Shown here: piece after piece, positions 32,701 through 39,424 of the stretch
Numbering within the stretch: position 1 is the stretch's first letter
How the letters are laid out: every line of letters starts with the position of its first letter
Assembly (NCBI GenBank): GCA_030220185.1
Contig: JASPKZ010007534.1
Coordinates: forward strand, 247,001-311,000
DNA: 64,000 bases
Direction: 5' to 3'
Source of the DNA: Diploptera punctata
Taxonomy: Eukaryota > Arthropoda > Insecta > Blattodea > Blaberidae
The notes under the pieces: model-generated
Told to the model about the DNA's origin: nothing
The model's input: only the letters and a program-made list of their open reading frames with translations
Database searches by the model: none
Program-made: the position numbers and the translations under genes

Positions 32701-33891
32701 GCTGGTGGAGCGATGGTCGTTGTATCTAGGCGTGCAAGGTGATCATATTGAAATTATGTCCTACTGTGGCATATGCTTCAGTATTATTACACAATGTGTA
32801 ATAATACCTGTCTAAACAAACAAAATGTATAGTGACTTTTGAATCACCCTGTACTTCTTAAAACTTTAACAAAGATGCTATACTTCCTATACACATGCAC
32901 GTGCAACTGCATCAGCAGAAATTAAAGTAACAACTCTACTGAGACAACATTTTGAATTGCAATGTGAGGAAAGTAATAAAAGTACATTACGGTGTGAGGT
33001 TGGGAAGTGGTTTTTACAAAAGCGAGGATATGATTAAAAACCAAGCGACAGCGAGGTTTTTAATTTCCGAGATTCTGTAAAACACTTCACAACCGTGCGT
33101 TCTACATTATTTTTTGCGCGATGGTGTTTTCAAAATAATAAATGATAGTAAAATAATAACATCTTTGTTGGAAATATTTGCGTTCATTATAAACAACTGA
33201 TTAAAGTTAACAGTCTGGCCAATATTTATGCGGCAAATGCCAAAAATAATTTAGTTCAGACTACAGGAGGTCGTGAAAATAATCAGTTATAAAATGGCGG
33301 CAAGTATGAATTTATTGTTTCAAATAAAGTTTAGTTAATTTAAAATAGTGATTTGTTTCGTATAATATATATTAACACTACCTTTTGGATATATTTTGTA
33401 TATACATTAAACGTAGTTTACATAGTGGTTTTACTTCCCGCACGTGGTTTGTAATATGTAATATTACAGTATAGTAGAAAGCCGAACTTTCAATCACAGT
33501 CGTCATTGCTTTAAGTGCGACAAAACGCACTATCGTGCAAAAATAAGAGTTTGAAAGTAATACAAAAACAGGCGAAATAGTGCTTCACTACCTTTCATTT
33601 CAATAGTCGCCACTGATTTTATCAGGGGAGGCTCGTTCAGACTCTGGTGATTGAAAAGAATCTCAATGAGTTAAAAGTTAAAAAAAAAAAACTCTAAACT
33701 AATTGAATGTATGAATGTTTCAGAGAGACAAGTTATCGCGAATTCTGAACCTACACCTGTACACGCTGAACAATGTGGACCTGATGCTGCAGGAGCTGGA
33801 GAAGCAGAGCCGCCACGCAGCCTTCCTATTCAACTACTACTGCGACCTGCAGCGCCGCGTGCAGCGCGCTTATGGCTTTCACATTGTTTGA
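11690..33891 (+). CDS. Nup62-like coiled-coil protein lacking the FG domain
   Basis: Six exons (11690-11750, 18850-18895, 18989-19133, 21521-21687, 26205-26301, 33724-33891) join without frame breaks into about 227 codons ending TGA. Residues from about 40 match the C-terminal coiled coil of nucleoporin p62: LDVLLSRWSQDLLEQERVF followed by QQQAMEIN, then a long helix ending LEGLLQPLC, then IYNMAEIVDCDLKQLYTQL and ILNLHLYTLNNVD, all p62 landmarks in order. In p62 this region builds the central channel trimer with Nup54 and Nup58. FG repeats are absent, so this is a short p62 paralogue (compare NUP62CL) or a gene whose FG part was lost. An alternative start is the mini-exon at 7561-7588, used with an exon 3 acceptor 11 bases further in. 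Introns are 2-11 kb and TE-filled. The last exon is the seed of the 33850-37745 minisatellite. Confidence 0.75.
11895..12243 (+). mobile_element. SINE family A
   Basis: The tRNA-Ser/Leu-like head GCCGTAGCCGAGCGGTTAAG, with B-box GGTTCGAGTCTCC, is followed by a body holding GGTAGCTACAATAAGTAGC and ACTGGCTGTTGATCATCTAC and ending CCTCAATCGGA. A near-identical copy lies at 60788-61148 and reverse copies at 39548 and 3785. Confidence 0.85.
12402..12490 (+). mobile_element. SINE family E head fragment
   Basis: A tRNA-like sequence with GTGATCTAGTGGTTGAAT and GTTCAAACTCGGCC, matching the head of the fuller copy at 21783. The body is missing; LINE sequence follows directly. Confidence 0.6.
12491..13424 (+). 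mobile_element. non-LTR retrotransposon fragment, family A, with (ATT)n
   Basis: It begins in the reverse-transcriptase C motif (LLVYADDVVLL near 12520-12550), continues through NINKTKYMVTCRN and FKYLGTIITNR, and after frameshifts encodes LPVILYGCETWTL and HRVRWAGHVTRMGD. The 3' part after about 13200 is rearranged and runs into an (ATT)n tract (13345-13424). ORFs are broken at about 12780, 12990 and 13120. Confidence 0.8.
13425..13912 (-). mobile_element. non-LTR retrotransposon 3' fragment, family C
   Basis: A minus-strand frame (13433-13912) is open for about 160 codons: LWWSKNITKNRKLQIYQ, SILTYGAEVWQIPTREM, RLQWYGHVKRMPEQRLPK, RKRGRPKKTW. This is the post-RT thumb and C-terminal region of a LINE different from families A and B. 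It lies between two TTA/ATT tracts, one of which could be its 3' tail. Confidence 0.75.
13911..13978. repeat. (TTA)n microsatellite
   Basis: About 22 TTA units between a LINE fragment and a family D SINE. Confidence 0.95.
13979..14292 (+). mobile_element. SINE family D
   Basis: A tRNA-like head (GCTGCATGACGGTCGCCTCTC and GATCGAGTCTC) leads into a body with GGTTTCTCCCGTTTTCCCCTG. A reverse copy is at 54565-54835. Flanked by TTA-type microsatellites on both sides. Confidence 0.75.
14297..14632. repeat. mixed (TTA)/(TCA) trinucleotide tract
   Basis: Some 330 bases of ATT with interspersed ATC triplets in higher-order order; two related blocks (about 14360-14450 and 14470-14560) suggest internal duplication. 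Ends in pure (ATT)n. Confidence 0.95.
14640..14930. other. no recognisable feature
   Basis: Unique-looking AT-rich intron sequence with no ORF of interest. Confidence 0.4.
14935..15910 (-). mobile_element. R700 dispersed repeat, reverse copy, interrupted by a SINE
   Basis: Matches in reverse the repeats at 19290, 25066 and 58062. Its hairpin end (AAATTCACGACTCACGATG) is at 14960-15010 and its other end (GACTCCCATTTGGGGCA) at 15873-15890. It is split by a family B SINE at 15032-15250. No ORF; coding capacity and class are unknown. Confidence 0.7.
15032..15250 (+). mobile_element. SINE family B, 5'-truncated, with target-site duplication
   Basis: The family B body without its tRNA head, ending in ACTTTACTTTTACTTT. 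The 10-bp duplication AGAGTGGCAT flanks it (15022-15031 and 15251-15260), showing LINE-type insertion into the R700 repeat. Confidence 0.9.
16147..16929. mobile_element. MITE-like element containing a SINE
   Basis: The ends share ATGCATCAACC...GCGCCA in inverted orientation (16152-16180 and about 16889-16916). An internal copy of a similar motif occurs near 16730 and 16785. It interrupts a family A LINE and itself contains the SINE at 16264-16611. No transposase. Confidence 0.6.
16264..16611 (+). mobile_element. SINE family C with 12-bp target duplication
   Basis: A near full-length copy including GTAGCTTCCCGTTGCTTTCC, a GAT-rich stretch, TTTGTCTTACAGGTGAGGAA and the reversed tRNA-like end. 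ATCTTTAAATAT flanks it at 16252-16263 and 16612-16623. Confidence 0.9.
17320..17440 (-). mobile_element. tRNA-like SINE fragment
   Basis: In reverse it carries a B-box-like CCCCGAGTTCATACCCCGG and a TTGGCTAAAGAGC-type stretch. Only one copy is in the window, so family membership is tentative. Confidence 0.4.
17490..17761. mobile_element. tRNA-like foldback-family unit and (TA)n
   Basis: 17516-17590 is the reverse complement of a tRNA-like sequence (acceptor GCCTGG/CCAGGC, anticodon stem CTGAG/CTCAG, B-box GGGTTCAAATCCC). 17620-17710 matches the arm found at 9705-9800 (TAACAAGTAAGCAAATTAAA). (TA)n follows to 17761. Confidence 0.65.
17762..18062 (+). mobile_element. SINE family C
   Basis: Same architecture as 16264-16611 but with a shorter GAT-rich segment; ends GCACACCGGTGGACTATATA. 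It sits between two (TA)n tracts, consistent with insertion in a TA microsatellite. Confidence 0.85.
18180..18680 (-). mobile_element. family B LINE fragment
   Basis: The minus strand encodes MRFLRNIAGYTLLDKKRN, IIKYRNDWKEHIDRMLEGR and, upstream, a decayed thumb region. Truncated at both ends. Confidence 0.75.
18850..18895 (+). CDS. Nup62-like exon 2
   Basis: 46 bases between ttttttcag and gtaaat. In the preferred phase it reads DSTTSDGCKCIVPTT plus two bases of Arg; in the alternative phase (from the 7561-7588 mini-exon) it reads ILQQAMAANVLSLQQ. Both stay open. Confidence 0.6.
18989..19133 (+). CDS. Nup62-like exon 3
   Basis: The first AG (18988) gives SPAGLNFYSLDVLLSRW. The second possible acceptor (18999) gives GLNFYSL in the same downstream frame. 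The exon ends in FK/gtaccc. The segment SRWSQDLLEQERVF followed by QQQAMEIN is the start of the p62 coiled coil. Confidence 0.8.
19290..20045 (+). mobile_element. R700 dispersed repeat, full-length copy
   Basis: Begins CTATTTAACTCATGCCCC and ends with an imperfect palindrome (about 19966-20030) in which GATAAATTCAC pairs with GTGAATTTATC, then GGCGTTACTTATGAT. About 750 bases, AT-rich, no convincing protein. Other copies: 14935 (reverse), 20175 (partial), 25066, 58062; an end fragment lies at 39317. Confidence 0.75.
20175..20345 (+). mobile_element. R700 dispersed repeat, 5' end only
   Basis: Matches the first 170 bases of the 19290 copy, then switches directly into a family A LINE at about 20346. 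Confidence 0.75.
20346..21425 (+). mobile_element. family A LINE, longest copy
   Basis: Encodes reverse-transcriptase motifs in order: GIPEKLVRLIRMCLNGTKS, the LKQGDALSPLLFNFVLE block and LLVYADDVVLL with the catalytic YADD, then the thumb and the C-terminal [12 protein letters not shown] and [13 protein letters not shown]. It ends with the GTGCCAGTGAGTAAGCAAGT tail. Frames 20341-20682, 20762-20983 and 20980-21402 are separated by small lesions and a TGA at the CET position, so it is dead. 5'-truncated: endonuclease missing. Confidence 0.9.
21521..21687 (+). CDS. Nup62-like exon 4
   Basis: The acceptor ggttacag opens LAELQRDVEWLVAGMEYVDN and continues through HMELEGLLQPLC to CRYY plus two bases, then donor gtatgt. 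Heptad-like hydrophobic spacing supports coiled coil. It corresponds to the middle of the p62 helical domain. Confidence 0.85.
21783..22060 (+). mobile_element. SINE family E
   Basis: The tRNA-like head CCGCGGTGGACTAGTGGTTA, with GGGTTCAAGTCCGG, is followed by a body containing AAGTCCTCCGGGAGGGACTT. A reverse copy lies at 62462-62625 and heads alone at 12402 and 47775. Confidence 0.75.
22425..22480 (+). mobile_element. tRNA-like SINE head fragment
   Basis: CTGGTGGCTCAGTTGGTAGA resembles a tRNA A-box region; no B-box follows at the expected distance. Confidence 0.35.
22725..24260 (+). pseudogene. decayed transposon-associated gene, interrupted by a mariner-like element
   Basis: Pieces of one protein family common in insect repeats: an N-terminal Lys/Arg-rich KRNVQEWNKTKQKILRNSGK region (about 22785-22865), a middle WFEEIEHKFLVPGHTFLPCD followed by ADFGVIEKVKRKTQVVYTP (23050-23190), and after the insertion RMFTKRNVTLDKHKVDIRKS (24020-24090). 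The middle resembles the DUF7869-type domain of unknown function; that name is from memory of the pattern and not verified. Multiple stops. Confidence 0.5.
23270..24017 (+). mobile_element. internally deleted Tc1/mariner-like transposon with about 95-bp TIRs
   Basis: Both ends carry CGGGCTTCCAATATAAA and about 95 further bases in inverted orientation (23270-23365 and 23915-24017). The ORF starts at 23389: MRRQLTLEQRIYVCKCYYK, a DUF4817-type helix-turn-helix with RSTIHDLVTKFETTGSVQNK. It then jumps, after a deletion, to the transposase C-terminus (FPRSPDLTVCDFYLWGSLKD at about 23680-23735). The catalytic DDE middle is missing. Confidence 0.8.
24420..24525 (-). mobile_element. PLE family I, 3' end only
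   Basis: Same terminal 100 bases as at 1650-1750 in minus orientation, including the hammerhead-like TCGTCAG complement (24508-24514) and TTTC; the cleavage triplet is changed. A LINE fragment follows directly. Confidence 0.7.
24526..26190 (-). mobile_element. non-LTR retrotransposon fragment, family D, split by R700
   Basis: The 3' piece (24526-25060) encodes RIQATEMKFLRGMTHKTRRD and SRLKWFGHLKRMEKERLP. The 5' piece (25853-26190) encodes an RT palm with GVRQGRVLSSVLFNTIMNE and ETFADDVMIWVNSK (catalytic FADD). The R700 repeat (25066-25852) interrupts between them. Both in minus orientation, just upstream of Nup62-like exon 5. Confidence 0.75.
25066..25852 (+). mobile_element. R700 dispersed repeat
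   Basis: Starts CTATTTAACTCATGCCCC; contains the block CACTAGAGTGCATTCTTACG and ends CATTACTTATGATAAATTGA with the terminal palindrome partly deleted. A small tandem duplication is visible near 25470-25560. Confidence 0.7.
26205..26301 (+). CDS. Nup62-like exon 5
   Basis: The acceptor ctgttacag completes an Ile codon and encodes YNMAEIVDCDLKQLYTQLVE and LITQLNEGAVQP, phase 0 at donor gtaaca. It matches the p62 segment between the second and third helices. Confidence 0.85.
26336..27000 (+). mobile_element. family A LINE 3' fragment
   Basis: Encodes [60 protein letters not shown] and GKRPVGRPRMRW. A small deletion breaks the frame near 26530. Ends GTGCCAGTGAGTAAGTAAAT. Nearly identical to the copy at 20346, so recently active or gene-converted. 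Confidence 0.85.
27001..27229. other. no recognisable feature
   Basis: Intron sequence of unknown origin. Confidence 0.35.
27230..27600 (-). mobile_element. family B LINE fragment
   Basis: The minus strand encodes IQAAEMRFLRPIAGYQRTDK, EKYRTNWKEHLARM and, after frame changes, an Arg-rich C-terminus. Both ends truncated. Confidence 0.65.
27601..28079. other. no recognisable feature
   Basis: AT-rich intron sequence with only short chance frames. Confidence 0.35.
28080..28765. mobile_element. Penelope-like element family IV, inverted pair
   Basis: A minus copy (28080-28420) and a plus copy (28440-28765) meet head to head. They encode the PLE C-terminus (LTVWEKIYICK-like, then WKFIGQP). The outer ends carry a GTTGC...GCGAC helix followed by CGAAACCTGGTCC (about 28690-28715), the GAAA-helix III-GTC half of a hammerhead; the CTGANGA half is degraded. 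Confidence 0.65.
28766..28965 (+). mobile_element. family A LINE fragment (RT palm)
   Basis: Encodes RVGKHFSDSFEILNWLKQGD followed by ALSPLLLIFVLDHSTKSL. Truncated both sides; the same segment recurs at 29500-29635. Confidence 0.75.
28973..29507 (+). mobile_element. Tigger/pogo-like transposon 5' fragment
   Basis: Begins CAGTAAAACTTGTTTAATAA, the form of pogo/Tigger ends. After a 430-base leader, an ORF at about 29409 opens MAKPYVSFSLNEKVKVIEDK, the start of a CENP-B-type helix-turn-helix, and is cut off at the LINE fragment that follows. Confidence 0.55.
29500..29635 (+). mobile_element. family A LINE fragment (RT palm)
   Basis: Repeats the FEILNWLKQGGALSPLLFTF region of the fragment at 28766; the catalytic block is truncated. 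Confidence 0.7.
29640..30018. other. no recognisable feature
   Basis: Unassigned intron sequence. Confidence 0.35.
30019..30420 (-). mobile_element. family A LINE 3' fragment
   Basis: The minus strand encodes GKRPVGRPSMRWQNNI and [13 protein letters not shown] with a stop. A deletion removes part of the thumb (30245-30300). The ACTCACTGGC end lies at 30020. Confidence 0.8.
30421..30934. other. no recognisable feature
   Basis: Unassigned intron sequence. Confidence 0.35.
30935..31400. mobile_element. Penelope-like element family III, inverted pair
   Basis: Left arm (30935-31170, minus) and right arm (31180-31400, plus) share the same ends as the pair at 8211-8830. Only the last coding residues survive. 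The left arm carries the best hammerhead core of the family; the right arm has TTGAGGA and GTAA changes. Confidence 0.75.
30966..31013 (-). ncRNA. hammerhead ribozyme, PLE family III (complete motif)
   Basis: Minus strand: helix I TTATGG (31013-31008) with TCATGG (30971-30966), six pairs counting G-U; CTGAGGA (31007-31001); extra T (31000); helix II GAACAC/GTGTTT with GACT loop; GAAA (30983-30980); helix III ACC/GGT; cleavage after A at 30972. Every element of a type I hammerhead is present. Confidence 0.65.
31505..31730. mobile_element. foldback element, family VIII
   Basis: Inverted arms around a short centre: TAGGAGGCCTTTCGATAACT at left and its complement near 31654-31680. Arms include GAAGATGATAC...TTATCGAAAGGCCTCC, a decayed hammerhead order (CTGA start lost). 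No ORF. Confidence 0.7.
31735..32851 (+). mobile_element. mariner-like transposon with TA duplication, dead
   Basis: The TIRs CAGGGTGATTCAAAAGTCAC and complement are flanked by TA on both sides (31733-31734, 32852-32853). The transposase is broken into at least three frames: an N-terminal helix-turn-helix (31812-32195, with RLAIKNLGNKFQSTGSVADE), a DDE part (MENVLFSDEATFHACGHVNR at 32220) and [20 protein letters not shown] (32480-32550). The second and first catalytic Asp (SDEATF, QDGAPPH) survive; the third region is degraded. Confidence 0.9.
32854..33660. other. no recognisable feature
   Basis: Intron sequence before the last Nup62-like exon. The stretch 32950-33150 has the look of a dispersed repeat, but no second copy is in the window. 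Confidence 0.35.
33724..33891 (+). CDS. Nup62-like terminal exon
   Basis: The acceptor atgtttcag opens RDKLSRILNLHLYTLNNVD, then LMLQELEKQSRHAAFLFNYY and CDLQRRVQRAYGFHIV, with TGA at 33889-33891. The last 13 codons and stop are the seed of the following minisatellite, whose units repeat CAGCGCCGCGTGCAGCGCGC and the TTATGGCTTTCA that follows. Confidence 0.85.
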   Translation, partial: RDKLSRILNLHLYTLNNVDLMLQELEKQSRHAAFLFNYYCDLQRRVQRAYGFHIV

Positions 33892-36800
33892 ACTAATGAA
33901 ACTATTAACAAAAATATGTTTTTATAGCGTCGCGTGCAACACGCTTATGGTTTCACATTGTTTTTAACTAGTAAAACTATTAACAAAAATATGCCTTCTT
34001 TATCAGCGCCGCGTGCAGAGCGCTTCACATTGTTTGAAGTAATAAAATTATTAAAAATGTGTTTTTATCAGCGCTGCATGCAGCGCGCTTATAGCTTTCA
34101 CAATGTTTGTACGAATAAAACTATATTTAAAAAAATGTGTTTTTATCTGCGCCGCGTGCAGCGCGCTTATGTATTTTACTTCGTCTGAACTAATAAAACT
34201 ATTAACAAAAATATGTTTTTAAAGCGTTACGTGCAGCGCGCTTATGGCTTTCATATTGTCTGAACTAATAAAACTACTAGGAAAAATATGTGTTTTTATC
34301 AGCGCCGCGTGCAGCCCGCTTATGGCTTTCATATTGTCTGAACTAATAAAACTACTAGGAAAAATATGTGTTTTTATCAGCGCCGCGTGCAGCCCGCTTA
34401 TGGCTTTCATATTGTCTGAACTAATAAAACTACTAGGAAAAATATGTGTTTTTTATCAGCGCCGCGTGCAGCGCGCTTATGGCTTTCATATTGTCTGAAC
34501 TAATAAAACTACTAGGAAAATATGTTTTTTTATCAGCGCCGCGTGCAGCCCGCTTATGGCTTTCATATTGTCTGAACTAATAAAACTACTAGGAAAAATA
34601 TGTGTTTTTATCAGCGCCGCGTGCAGCCCGCTTATGCTTTCATATTGTCTGAACTAATAAAACTACTAGGAAAAATATGTGTTTTTATCAGCGCCGAGTG
34701 CAGCCCGCTTATGGCTTTCATATTGTCTGAACTAATAAAACTACTAGGAAAATATGTGTTTTTATCAGCGCCGAGTGCAGCGCGCTTATGGCTTTCATAT
34801 TGTCTGAACTAATAAAACTACTAGGAAAAATATGTGTTTTTATCAGCGCCGCGTGCAGCCCGCTTATGGCTTTCATATTGTCTGAACTAATAAAACTACT
34901 AGGAAAAATATGTGTTTTTATCAGCGCCGCGTGCAGCCCGCTTATGGCTTTCATATTGTCTGAACTAATAAAACTACTAGGAAAAATATGTGTTTTTATC
35001 AGCGCCGCGTGCAGCCCGCTTATGGCTTTCATATTGTCTGAACTAATAAAACTACTAGAAAAATATGTGTTTTTATCAGCGCCGCGTGCAGCGCGCTTAT
35101 GGCTTTCATATTGTCTGAACTAATAAAACTACTAGGAAAATATGTGTTTTTATCAGCGCCGAGTGCAGCCCGCTTATGGCTTTCATATTGTCTGAACTAA
35201 TAAAACTACTAGGAAAATATGTGTTTTTATCAGCGCCGAGTGCAGCCCGCTTATGGCTTTCATATTGTCTGAACTAATAAAACTACTAGGAAAATATGTG
35301 TTTTTATCAGCGCCGCGTGCAGCCCGCTTATGGCTTTCATATTGTCTGAACTAATAAAACTACTAGGAAAAATATGTGTTTTTATCAGCGCCGCGTGCAG
35401 CCCGCTTATGGCTTTCATATTGTCTGAACTAATAAAACTACTAGGAAAAATATGTGTTTTTATCAGCGCCGAGTTCAGCCCGCTTATGGCTTTCATATTG
35501 TCTGAACTAATAAAACTACTAGGAAAATATGTGTTTTTATCAGCGCCGCGTGCAGCCCGCTTATGGCTTTCATATTGTCCGAACTAATAAAACTACTAGG
35601 AAAAATATGTGTTTTTATCAGCGCCGCGTGCAGCCCGCTTATGGCTTTCATATTGTCTGAACTAATAAAACTACTAGGAAAAATATGTGTTTTTATCAGC
35701 GCCGAGTGCAGCCCGCTTATGGCTTTCATATTGTCTGAACTAATAAAACTACTAGGAAAATATGTGTTTTTATCAGCGCCGCGTGCAGCCCGCTTATGGC
35801 TTTCATATTGTCTGAACTAATAAAACTACTAGGAAAAATATGTTTTTATCAGCGCCGCGTGCAGCCCACTTATGGCTTTCATATTGTCTGAACTAATAAA
35901 ACTACTAGGAAAAATATGTGTTTTTATCAGCGCCGCGTGCAGCCCGCTTATGGCTTTCATATTGTCTGAACTAATAAAACTACTAGGAAAAATATGTGTT
36001 TTTATCAGCGCCGCGTGCAGCGCGCTTATGGCTTTCATATTGTCTGAACTAATAAAACTACTAGGAAAATATGTGTTTTATCAGCGCCGCGTGCAGCGTG
36101 CTTATGGCTTTCATATTGTCTGAACTAATAAAACTACTAGGAAAATATGTGTTTTTATCAGCGCCGCGTGCAGCGTGCTTATGGCTTTCATATTGTCTGA
36201 ACTAATAAAACTACTAGGAAAATATGTGTTTTTATCAGCGCCGCGTGCAGCGTGCTTATGGCTTTCATATTGTCTGAACTAATAAAACTACTAGGAAAAT
36301 ATGTGTTTTATCAGCGCCGCGTGCAGCGCGCTTATGGCTTTCATATTGTCTGAACTAATAAAACTACTAGGAAAATATGTGTTTTTATCAGCGCCGCGTG
36401 CAGCGTGCTTATGGCTTTCATATTGTCTGAACTAATAAAACTACTAGGAAAATATGTGTTTTTATCAGCGCCGCGTGCAGCGTGCTTATGGCTTTCATAT
36501 TGTCTGAACTAATAAAACTATTAGGAAAAATATGTGTTTTTATCAGCGCCGCGTGCAGCCCGCTTATGGCTTTCATATTGTCTGAACTAATAAAACTACT
36601 AGGAAAAATATGTGTTTTTATCAGCGCCGCGTGCAGCGCGCTTATGGCTTTCATATTGTCTGAACTAATAAAACTACTAGGAAAATATGTGTTTTTATCA
36701 GCGCCGCGTGCAGCGTGCTTATGGCTTTCATATTGTCTGAACTAATAAAACTACTAGGAAAAATATGTGTGTTTTATCAGCGCCGCGTGCGCGTGCTTAT

Positions 36801-37745
36801 GGCTTTCATATTGTCTGAACTAATAAAACTATTAGGAAAAATATGTGTTTTTATCAGCGCCGCGTGCAGCCCGCTTATGGCTTTCATATTGTCTGAACTA
36901 ATAAAACTACTAGGAAAATATGTGTTTTTATCAGCGCCGCGTGCAGCGCGCTTATGGCTTTCATATTGTCTGAACTAATAAAACTACTAGGAAAATATGT
37001 GTTTTTATCAGCGCCGCGTGCAGCGTGCTTATGGCTTTCATATTGTCTGAACTAATAAAACTACTAGGAAAATATGTGTTTTTATCAGCGCCGCGTGCAG
37101 CCCGCTTATGGCTTTCATATTGTCTGAACTAATAAAACTACTAGGAAAAATATGTGTTTTTATCAGCGCCGCGTGCAGCCCGCTTATGGCTTTCATATTG
37201 TCTGAACTAATAAAACTACTAGGAAAAATAAGTGTTTTTATCAGCGCCGCGTGCAGCCCGCTTATGGCTTTCATATTGTCTGAACTAATAAAACTACTAG
37301 GGAAAATAAGTGTTTTTATCAGCGCCGCGTGCAGCGTGCTTATGGCTTTCATATTGTCTGAACTAATAAAACTACTAGGAAAATATGTGTTTTTATCAGC
37401 GCCGCGTGCAGCCCGCTTATGGCTTTCATATTGTCTGAACTAATAAAACTACTAGGAAAAATATGTGTTTTTATCAGCGCCGCGTGCAGCCCGCTTATGG
37501 CTTTCATATTGTCTGAACTAATAAAACTACTAGGGAAAATAAGTGTTTTTATCAGCGCCGCGTGCAGCGTGCTTATGGCTTTCATATTGTCTGAACTAAT
37601 AAAACTACTAGGAAAAATATGTGTTTTTATCAGCGCCGCGTGCAGCGCGCTTATGGCTTTCATATTGTCTGAACTTATAAAACTACTAGGAAAAAAATAT
37701 TTTTATCAGCGCCGCGTGCAGCGCGCTTATGGCTTTCACATTGTC
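33850..37745 (+). repeat. 77-78-bp minisatellite derived from a coding exon end, about 50 copies
   Basis: Units begin with the last coding bases of the Nup62-like gene (CAGCGCCGCGTGCAGCGCGC to the stop) and add an AT-rich 3' part ending GTGTTTTTATCAG. The first five units (33850-34240) are diverged; those from 34241 on are almost identical and mostly carry CCCGC in place of GCGCGC. In-frame runs read MAFILSELIKLLGKICVF repeatedly because 78 is a multiple of three. Every unit has a pyrimidine-AG resembling a splice acceptor just before the coding-derived part. Confidence 0.95.
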
Positions 37746-37756
37746 TCAAAAATATA

Positions 37757-38100
37757 AAACTACTGACAAGGAAACTGTCAACAATTACATGCCCAAATCT
37801 ACCTTGAAATTTCTTTCAGAAAAGCATCGTGTTGCAAGTCCATGTCCAAAAAAATATCTGCTCCTTTCAACTGCAAGGCACAGAAATCCAGCGCCAAATC
37901 TCTCGTTTAAATCGCAGGGAAGTAATGCAACTCCCAAATTGGTAGATTTGATAACCCTCACTGCCTTTATTCGTGGCGCACCCGCCTCACTCCACTCCGC
38001 TCTTATTCCTGCAGGGAGATCATCTGCTCAGTAAAGTGGTTGACATTGTTAGATTCTGGCTTCGATTTCTGTCCCTTGCAGTTAAAAACGGCAGATGATT
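37757..38100 (+). repeat. dispersed repeat of unknown class
   Basis: About 340 bases matching 63655-64000 at roughly 75-80 percent by eye (shared blocks CTTGAAATTTCT, CAAGGCAC, AATCCAGCGCCAAAT, CCTTGCAGTTAAAA). No ORF of note. It directly follows the minisatellite. Confidence 0.7.
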
Positions 38101-38295
38101 TTTTGGATAGGAGGTTGATACATTACAACACTTCTCTCGGCGAAACTTGAATTTAGGTTGACAATTCCCTTGTAAAAAAACATGTGTTCTTTTGTTTGAT
38201 CTGAATGTCTCTTTAGCACTCAGTTCCTTAACTAGGACGTAAGGGGATTTTGCTTAGAGATCTCTTGTTTCAGACGAACTAACTCAAAAACACTA
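38101..38295. other. no recognisable feature
   Basis: Short unassigned stretch. Confidence 0.3.
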
Positions 38296-39010
38296 TTGAC
38301 CATGGAGATTCATGGCGACGCGGACATAAGCTCTCCATATATCCCTATCCTGAGCTACTGTTTTCCAATCATTTTCCATTTAATCTACTTCCCTCAAATT
38401 ATGGATAATTTTATTCTCCCACCTCACTCTTGGTCTACCAACTGAGCGTTTTACCTTTGGTTTTCCTACAAGAAACTTCCATGCACCTCTTTCATCCCCT
38501 ATACGTGCCATTTGTCCTACCCATCGCAGTCTACGAGACTTAACTATTCTTAATATATCTGACTTCCTATAAACACCATGTAGCTCACTATTATGTAGCT
38601 TTCTCCATTCACCCTTCTGTTCAACTCTTTTTGGCCCAAAAGTTTTCCTAAGAACTTTATTCTCAAATACTTCTAATATTTTCTCCTCCCTTAAAGTAAG
38701 AGTCCATGTTTCACATCCATATAATATAACTGGTAGAATAACAGTTTTATATATTTTTAGTTTAATATTTTTTGAGAGACGTTAGGACAAGTGTCTCCGT
38801 AATGCATAATAACTTACATTTCCAGAATTGAGCGTATAAACAATTTCCTTGTACATCTCATTCCTGTTTCTGATTATTGGGACTTAACTGTTCTTATTAT
38901 ATCTGGTTTTTACATAAAGATCATTTAGCTCACTGTTATGTAATCTTCTCCTTGCACCTGTCTGTTCATCTCTGTTTAGTCCAAAAATTTCCTTAAGAAT
39001 TTCATATATT
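38296..39010 (-). mobile_element. family A LINE 3' fragment
   Basis: The minus strand carries the 3' half of family A (LILPVILYGCETWTL-like, RWVGQMARIGDE-like, RMRWENKI-like) with many lesions. A second, partly repeated thumb segment (38880-39010) suggests two copies or a duplication. Confidence 0.75.
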
Positions 39011-39316
39011 TTGCACAAAAAAGTAGTGGATTCTGTACATACACACACATCATTGAAGAAAAGTAGAATGAAGTGTGGGTTGTGAGGGCAGTTTGTACAC
39101 CCCTAGCTGTGAACTGTGGACCAAGTTCACTTGAGGAACGACAGATAATGAATATGTCGTTTCATGAAGGTAATTAAAGGATCAGATAACAGAACAACAC
39201 TTGCAGGTGACTGACCAACAGGTAGGCAACACCTTTCCTTACTAACTAGCACTTTACAATCTTATTAAATTAAATTAAATTAAATTAAAGACAAACAGTA
39301 CCATTGTTGTCAGAAG
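39011..39316. other. no recognisable feature
   Basis: Unassigned; contains a short (TTAAA)n run at about 39263-39290. Confidence 0.35.
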
Positions 39317-39398
39317 TAATGATTTCCAAATTATCTTTAAATTCACGATGTCACGAAGTGAGGAGTGAATTTATCTAGAGAATTTAGAAATCAAAAAT
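39317..39398. repeat. terminal palindrome of the R700 repeat
   Basis: AAATTCACGATGTCACGAAG with its complement AGTGAGGAGTGAATTT forms the hairpin seen at the end of R700 copies; the rest of the element is absent. Confidence 0.6.
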
Positions 39399-39424
39399 AT
39401 GAATAAAACAAAATATATGGCAGT

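Noticed and set aside
34219..37757. Frames repeating MAFILSELIKLLGKICVF and MKAISGLHAALIKTHIF
   Set aside because: Translation of the 78-bp minisatellite (26 codons per unit) on both strands; not separate genes.
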